From Aquimarina litoralis (GTDB lineage Bacteria; Bacteroidota; Bacteroidia; Flavobacteriales; Flavobacteriaceae), in the NCBI RefSeq assembly GCF_019295435.1, contig NZ_WEKL01000107.1, positions 1-38,643 on the forward strand: a stretch of DNA of 38,643 nt, given 5' to 3'. The notes below the pieces were generated by a model. That model worked only from the letters and a program-made list of their open reading frames with translations, made no database searches and was not told where the DNA came from. Below are positions 34,801 through 38,643 of the stretch, one piece after another (position 1 is the stretch's first letter; each line of letters starts with the position of its first letter). A program made the translations under genes and the position numbers.

Positions 34801-36870
34801 AGGATTATCACTGTACACATAAATTGGACGACCTTTTTGATCATAATAGGTAATTGTGGTAATCCAACTATTAGATTCTAACACACGTGTTTTTGATACT
34901 GTAGCCAGTCCATTTGTCCTAGTGGTAACATCTTGCTCATATACACTTACCGGAGCAGAAAAACCTATTGGTACATCCACATAAGTATCGTAATAATTTA
35001 CGGTATGTAATTCAACATCAGAATCTGGAAGAAGTATCATGGTATAAAACATTGGGATTCCATTATAACTTTGCCCTGCATAATTCTGTACCGCAGTAGT
35101 TCTATCTTCATTAACTCTGGTGTCATTTATGATTTCCTCATTCTGTAGTTCAGCTCTTGAAAAATGATCTCCATCTGTCCATTTACCAGTGTATATGACT
35201 CTTCCTAATTTATCATACTTTGTAAACAACCACTTATTTCTCGATCTTAAATTGGCATCTTGCGTTAATACTGGCCTGTCTTGACTATCATATACGATAT
35301 ACTCCCAATCTTTACCTGGGATTTTCTTTTCGACCAATCGATTACGATAATCGTATACATATTGATAACATAATTCTTTTAACGTAGTAGTATTTGGTTT
35401 TGAAATCGTTCCTTCTGCTTTTGGTGGAATCACATAGGTTAAATTTCCAAAGTCATCATATACATAATACGTATCATGTTTTTGATTTCTATTATAGGTA
35501 CGTTTTAAGATAAGTTGTCCACTTTTATTTTTGAATTCTTCTGTGGTATGATCATATGTATAAGTCTGTCCAGACATCCAATTTTCATCCTTAGTCACGG
35601 TCTTGTATAACTGCCCTTGTGTATAATAGGTAGTTCCACCTTGTAATGTTGGTATATAGGTATTGTTAGCAAAACTGGTAGTTACTTCGTAAATTTTAAC
35701 TTCATTCGCCAAATTTGCATCATAATCAAATTTGATTTCATGACCATTCCCCAATTTCCAATCTGTACCAGGTGCTGCTTGTTTGTTGACTCTACCAAGA
35801 GGAGAATCTTCTATGTCCTTCTCACTATAAGCATTAATATCCGTTGGTAAGGATACTCCTGCAAAATCTGCTTCATACTTTTGCTGATAATACCTTTGAG
35901 TGGTTTGTTCTATATCCCCTATTCTAATATTAGCATTATTAGCTTGATCAGCAAACGGTAGATATTCTTTTACTTGTCTACCAAAATCATCATAGGCAAC
36001 ATGTGTAACGATGTCACTTGCTTTTTCTTCAGTAATAAATGTAGATTTTCTTCTTACCATATCTATTATAGACAACTCTGTTCCATCAACAACTTGAGCT
36101 ATTGGACTCCAAAAGTATTGACGTACTGCTGTATCTGTACAATAATATAAGTAATTTCTAAAGCGTGTTTGATTTAGTCCAGGACGCCATTTGTACTCGG
36201 TTCCATCTATTACCTTATTACCATTTATATCATATACACCACTCACTCCTATATCACCACCTGTATAACTATGCGGATGTATAACCCCAACCATAAGATA
36301 CCAAGTGTTTAGTTGCGGTAAATCACCAGCCCAGAAATATGGGTTGCTATTTTCTGTACCATTTAGATTATTTACATTTTGAGTACCATGATAGGTAGTT
36401 CCAGCTTGAGAACCTGTACGTTTAACCCAAACCGCGTATTGATAGGTCTTTGTATTATCAATGGAGAAAAATCGAGTATTCCATCCACCATCAAAATTAG
36501 ATGCAGCATCCGGAATACACTCCCATACCAAATCTGTATTTCCAAATGGTGTTGCCCCATTAATTATTTTGTTTTCTGTAGCAGAACCAGCAGTATAAAA
36601 ATCTGTAGGTCCCGTATTGTTTAGTGTCCAATCAATCGGAATTACATTTTTAGAAACTGTTTTTCCCCCTGCTTCAACACCCACAGTTTGTTTTAACCTA
36701 CCTAATCCATCAAAATATTGAACCGTAGACAAAACTTTATCTTTATCATACTCTATAATCGGAGTGGTGGTAGGTATTTTATATGTTCTTGTTTCGGTAT
36801 AGTTTTCTGTTTGACTTTGTGAAAACATAGCAAACGGAAAGAGTAGCAGTATTATAAATATCTTTTTCAT
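31834..36870 (-). CDS. Secreted DUF6443/RHS-repeat protein with RHS core and variable C-terminal tail
   Basis: 1678 aa. The signal peptide is 1-17 (MFSQSQ). The N-terminal DUF6443-like start (STVQYFDGLGRLKQTVGVEA) is interrupted by a beta-rich insert (about 75-265, with WECIPDAASNFDGGWNTRFF and YAVWVKRTGSQ). YD repeats follow (YDDFGN, YDYRNRL, YDSQDRP, YDHMDRL and others), split by a second insert (about 765-920; concanavalin/SPRY-like, GLATKGSIDGNGYVEF). After YQYKDHLGNIRLSF a third insert resembles a CBM4/9-type jelly roll. The RHS-associated core (GFTGKEHQDELGLGWIDITA, NYDAALGRWMNIDPLAEEMR, YNPYFMDPDG-type end) precedes a 205-residue tail. In this superfamily the tail often carries a toxin; I recognise no toxin motif. 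It starts 4 nt after the upstream YD-repeat gene. Confidence 0.88.
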   Translation of the reverse strand: MKKIFIILLLFPFAMFSQSQTENYTETRTYKIPTTTPIIEYDKDKVLSTVQYFDGLGRLKQTVGVEAGGKTVSKNVIPIDWTLNNTGPTDFYTAGSATENKIINGATPFGNTDLVWECIPDAASNFDGGWNTRFFSIDNTKTYQYAVWVKRTGSQAGTTYHGTQNVNNLNGTENSNPYFWAGDLPQLNTWYLMVGVIHPHSYTGGDIGVSGVYDINGNKVIDGTEYKWRPGLNQTRFRNYLYYCTDTAVRQYFWSPIAQVVDGTELSIIDMVRRKSTFITEEKASDIVTHVAYDDFGRQVKEYLPFADQANNANIRIGDIEQTTQRYYQQKYEADFAGVSLPTDINAYSEKDIEDSPLGRVNKQAAPGTDWKLGNGHEIKFDYDANLANEVKIYEVTTSFANNTYIPTLQGGTTYYTQGQLYKTVTKDENWMSGQTYTYDHTTEEFKNKSGQLILKRTYNRNQKHDTYYVYDDFGNLTYVIPPKAEGTISKPNTTTLKELCYQYVYDYRNRLVEKKIPGKDWEYIVYDSQDRPVLTQDANLRSRNKWLFTKYDKLGRVIYTGKWTDGDHFSRAELQNEEIINDTRVNEDRTTAVQNYAGQSYNGIPMFYTMILLPDSDVELHTVNYYDTYVDVPIGFSAPVSVYEQDVTTRTNGLATVSKTRVLESNSWITTITYYDQKGRPIYVYSDNPYLGTVDIMESKLDDFTGKVLETKTTHKKTGKIDIVTVDRFEYDHMDRLVSQTQQINNQISERIVKNNYDDLGQLESKMLGNGTKAGYTDVTSGLTISNNEITKISGGGWAVGLATKGSIDGNGYVEFIANSDNTPMMIGLSNSNSNAHYSTINHAIYLYWTKRLIIYENGKHKGEYGKFVKGDVFRVERIGNTIHYKKNGETFYVSKTASFGSLLGDISMHTNGAKIKNFKIVDNNRGLQKVDYDYNVHGWLTAINEDGNSDNDLFNFSLKYNTGSEAAKYLYNGNIAQTTWQTQNIDPGTKSYVYNYDALNRIIGAHGTASDKYDLDEIGYDKNGNISNLVRLGHTNQEATVFDVMDDLTYTYDSGNKLLAVNDHEGIPFGFKDGNTNGNDYSYDTNGNMTKDWNKGISDIYYNHLNLPTGIDFGAIDDSTINYVYDATGVKLKKYVVNETTGAETETLYAGNYVYENGELQFFNHAEGYVQKDNLGKYNYVYQYKDHLGNIRLSFTDSNDDGEITTPTTEIFYDDASNTAGWDSVGALYGSSAIIDGKHTVSGSKAIKLSKNGSGEVYAHSNNWITINNTVVTDYIFSGWIYIEAPSSAYGRILLFMNENEETGYSTQIAEAPRLRQTNRWLYVEKRVTVPANIDKLNLRLGIYTGGSKVEGWFDDLRITKVNDASYSEILEEKNYYPFGLPQKGYNTMISSHGNSAAQKFGFTGKEHQDELGLGWIDITARNYDAALGRWMNIDPLAEEMRRHSPYNYAFNNPIYFMDPDGMKPQDWIKNLETGEVKWYDQKGDYAISAAAQKDGNLDQGSILGLSDDVKSKYKNLGEFFFGTKGETFSDQIQILEQQNEYLREVSNAINEKAGVEYTGKDFISKDLTHMALKSIFMENVSSQKNVNNLQTKVDDFIMKKVKSKAEGYVTGKLEKWSKLGKKTMPIFEQLLKSQPAGDGTRNSEFRRKAVNAFNSKVKPLLTYKTLDAISKHQYN

Positions 36871-36874
36871 CTTG

Positions 36875-38643
36875 CTATTGGTTTTTATAGTTGTAGTTCT
36901 GTTCAGTTAAAATCTCACCTTTCGAATTTTTCACAAACTCTAATCGGTTAAAGTTGTCATAGTGATAATACACCGTTTCTCCTCTTGGATCAGTAATACT
37001 GGTTACTCCTATCATAGGATCATATGTAAAGCTTGTGACTTGTGCTTCGGGAAAAACATTGCGTAAAGTTGTTAAATGAGTGCGTAGTATATTTTCAGTA
37101 GCTTCATCTTGATCTACATTTGAAGCATTAATCGCATCTATAATTGCTTGATTTTGCTGGTTTGTTCTTGAACAGCTAAGCACATATCTCCTCTTATTCG
37201 GCTGATAAATGTATTGACACGCTTCTCCTTCTATTTTAGCAATTGGTTGTGTTCCATGATATCCCCAAAGATAGTAGACAGAGACACCTCCTTTTTTACT
37301 AACTCTTTCAGGATTGCCATTTCCATCATAACTATGATATACTACCCGATCCTCAACAATTATCTGATTACCTTTACTAGTTTGGATTTTTTCTGGCAAT
37401 AAAATTTGTCCAAAATTAGCATATGATGTATGCTGAACACTTAATTTTGTATTGTTTTTGTAAGCAGTTGAAGTAACTGGTTGTACTCTATTTAAATTCA
37501 TTAAAGCTTGGTTAAACCCATTTTCAGTTTTATAAACATCTCCTTTACTATCTGTCATTTCGCTACTTTTTAACTGGTAATGACTACTATAATCATAAGA
37601 GTGTTCTGTTTTACTTTCCAGAACTTTACCATTCAAATAATTACGTTCTGTAGTACTTAATAGATCGAATGTACCTGAAGTTCGGTAGTGAATCAGATTG
37701 TCTTGAAAAGTACAAATCTCAATACTTGCAGAGTTCCAACCAGTTTCTCCTATACCTCCAGAAGTATTATTAAAAATGGTTTTCGTATGTATAGGAACAA
37801 ACTTGATGAACTTATGGTAATTAATTTGATTAGGATTATAGTCAAACTTTATAAAATCACCGGTTAAAACTTTTTCATCTGGAGAACCTCCATATAGATA
37901 TTTGTTTTCAACTTCTTTTATCAACGTATAATCACTTGAGGCACTATTATATTTGTAGTATTCAGTTTTAATATTTTTCCCCCTTAACCAACCGTTATCA
38001 TTTGGAGTACTATAAGGATATCTATAAAATAATCCTCCATCTAAAAAGGCCGTAAATTGATGTCTGGTTTTTCCTGCATTACTATTTTTTTCTCCCAAGT
38101 ATTCTGTAACATTAGCATACGCAATTTGATTTGTTTGATAAATATTGGTTTTACTACCTGCCATTACACCGGTGTGGAATTGATAGTTGGGTTGCGATAA
38201 AGCCGCTACAGAATAAAAATCAGGAAGACCAATTAATACTCCACTAGAAGTCCCATCTGGATTTGTATATTCGTATTCTTTTGATGAAATAGGCTTATTA
38301 TCTGAATCAAAAAACTCCACCTTTTGAATTCTTTTTCCCGGTCCATATACTAAATCATTGGTACTTGCAAGTGCTTCTCTCCAACTTAAGGATACACTGA
38401 AACCATCAAGAGCATTTAGATCTAGTGGTGTATGCGCGTTATCCTTAGGTTCTACTTTGAGTACGTAATTTCCATTAGGTAAAACAACTTGATTTTGGCC
38501 TTTAAAAAGCTCCATAAATGAAGTTCCGTTACTATTTGCAATGGTAACTCTAAATTTACAACCTCTTTCCCATACATTTTCTAAGCAATACCTTTCATCA
38601 TCAAACCAAATATTTGTGGTTACTTTATCTCGAACTATATTAT
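36875..38643 (-). CDS. RHS/YD-repeat-associated secreted protein (5' end outside window)
   Basis: At least 589 codons without a stop; the frame stays open to the right edge, so the ATG at 38515 is internal and the true start lies outside the window. The protein is beta-rich, with FRVTIANSNGTSF early, many NG/DN turns, a KKGGVSVYYLWGYHGTQPIA segment, and a terminal YD repeat (EVTSFTYDPMIGVTSITDPR, then TVYYHYDNFNRLEFV). In Bacteroidota such proteins are regularly encoded directly upstream of DUF6443/RHS proteins, as here with a 4-nt gap, implying one transcript and probably joint export. The function is unknown; cell-surface or inter-bacterial roles are proposed for the group. Confidence 0.8.
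   Translation of the reverse strand, partial: NIVRDKVTTNIWFDDERYCLENVWERGCKFRVTIANSNGTSFMELFKGQNQVVLPNGNYVLKVEPKDNAHTPLDLNALDGFSVSLSWREALASTNDLVYGPGKRIQKVEFFDSDNKPISSKEYEYTNPDGTSSGVLIGLPDFYSVAALSQPNYQFHTGVMAGSKTNIYQTNQIAYANVTEYLGEKNSNAGKTRHQFTAFLDGGLFYRYPYSTPNDNGWLRGKNIKTEYYKYNSASSDYTLIKEVENKYLYGGSPDEKVLTGDFIKFDYNPNQINYHKFIKFVPIHTKTIFNNTSGGIGETGWNSASIEICTFQDNLIHYRTSGTFDLLSTTERNYLNGKVLESKTEHSYDYSSHYQLKSSEMTDSKGDVYKTENGFNQALMNLNRVQPVTSTAYKNNTKLSVQHTSYANFGQILLPEKIQTSKGNQIIVEDRVVYHSYDGNGNPERVSKKGGVSVYYLWGYHGTQPIAKIEGEACQYIYQPNKRRYVLSCSRTNQQNQAIIDAINASNVDQDEATENILRTHLTTLRNVFPEAQVTSFTYDPMIGVTSITDPRGETVYYHYDNFNRLEFVKNSKGEILTEQNYNYKNQ

Overview
The window is AT-rich DNA from a member of the Bacteroidota, most likely a marine Flavobacteriaceae (an Aquimarina-like genome would fit, but that is only an inference). 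The evidence is type IX secretion (T9SS) C-terminal sorting domains on large exoenzymes, AraC regulators with membrane-embedded sensor halves, a TonB-dependent receptor with a carboxypeptidase-regulatory-like domain, DUF6443/RHS proteins, promoter -7 boxes of the TAnnTTTG type, and a Bacteroidota-style Gly-Gly leader peptide.

Region 1 (1-8993, all minus strand) is a polysaccharide-degradation cluster. It holds a 1123-residue GH5 + beta-helix enzyme, two polysaccharide lyase 14-like enzymes (the last runs off the left edge) and an IPT/TIG lipoprotein that may bind glycan. The three enzymes share one modular tail: Gly/Asp linkers, bacterial Ig-like repeats, an unnamed 125-residue module starting CxF(G/N)TP and, where visible, a T9SS sorting domain. 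The chemistry suggests attack on a beta-1,4-linked glucan/uronan matrix such as cellulose plus glucuronan or alginate. No SusC/SusD pair is visible.

Region 2 (9596-13217 and on to 14437) holds small genes: a 113-aa orphan, a cytochrome-oxidase-subunit-I-like membrane protein that has lost its heme histidines, a DUF427 protein, two tiny orphans, an AraC regulator and a serine hydrolase lipoprotein. Region 3 (14635-21672) is housekeeping: tRNA-Leu(CAA), prs, rplY, pth, ribF, an HTTM membrane protein and a TPR histidine kinase. It carries recognisable promoters and terminators and one relatively GC-rich intergenic repeat-like element.

Region 4 (21673-31818) is accessory and rearranged. It contains a strong terminator without an obvious gene, a nested inverted repeat, a six-cysteine Gly-Gly leader peptide, an AraC regulator, a decayed class III nucleotide cyclase, a second AraC regulator, a TonB-dependent receptor, an amidohydrolase lipoprotein and an S41 peptidase gene broken by one stop codon. 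Two duplicated gene 3' ends mark it: the end of the 22913-24055 AraC gene with its hairpin recurs at 31696-31818, and the end of the TonB receptor gene recurs at 29964-30009. These look like scars of lost paralogues or of segment insertion.

Region 5 (31834-38643, minus strand) is a two-gene RHS/YD-repeat system. A partial upstream protein lies 4 nt before a 1678-aa secreted DUF6443/RHS-core protein, which carries three inserted beta-sandwich-like domains and a 205-residue variable tail. No immunity gene is visible beside it.
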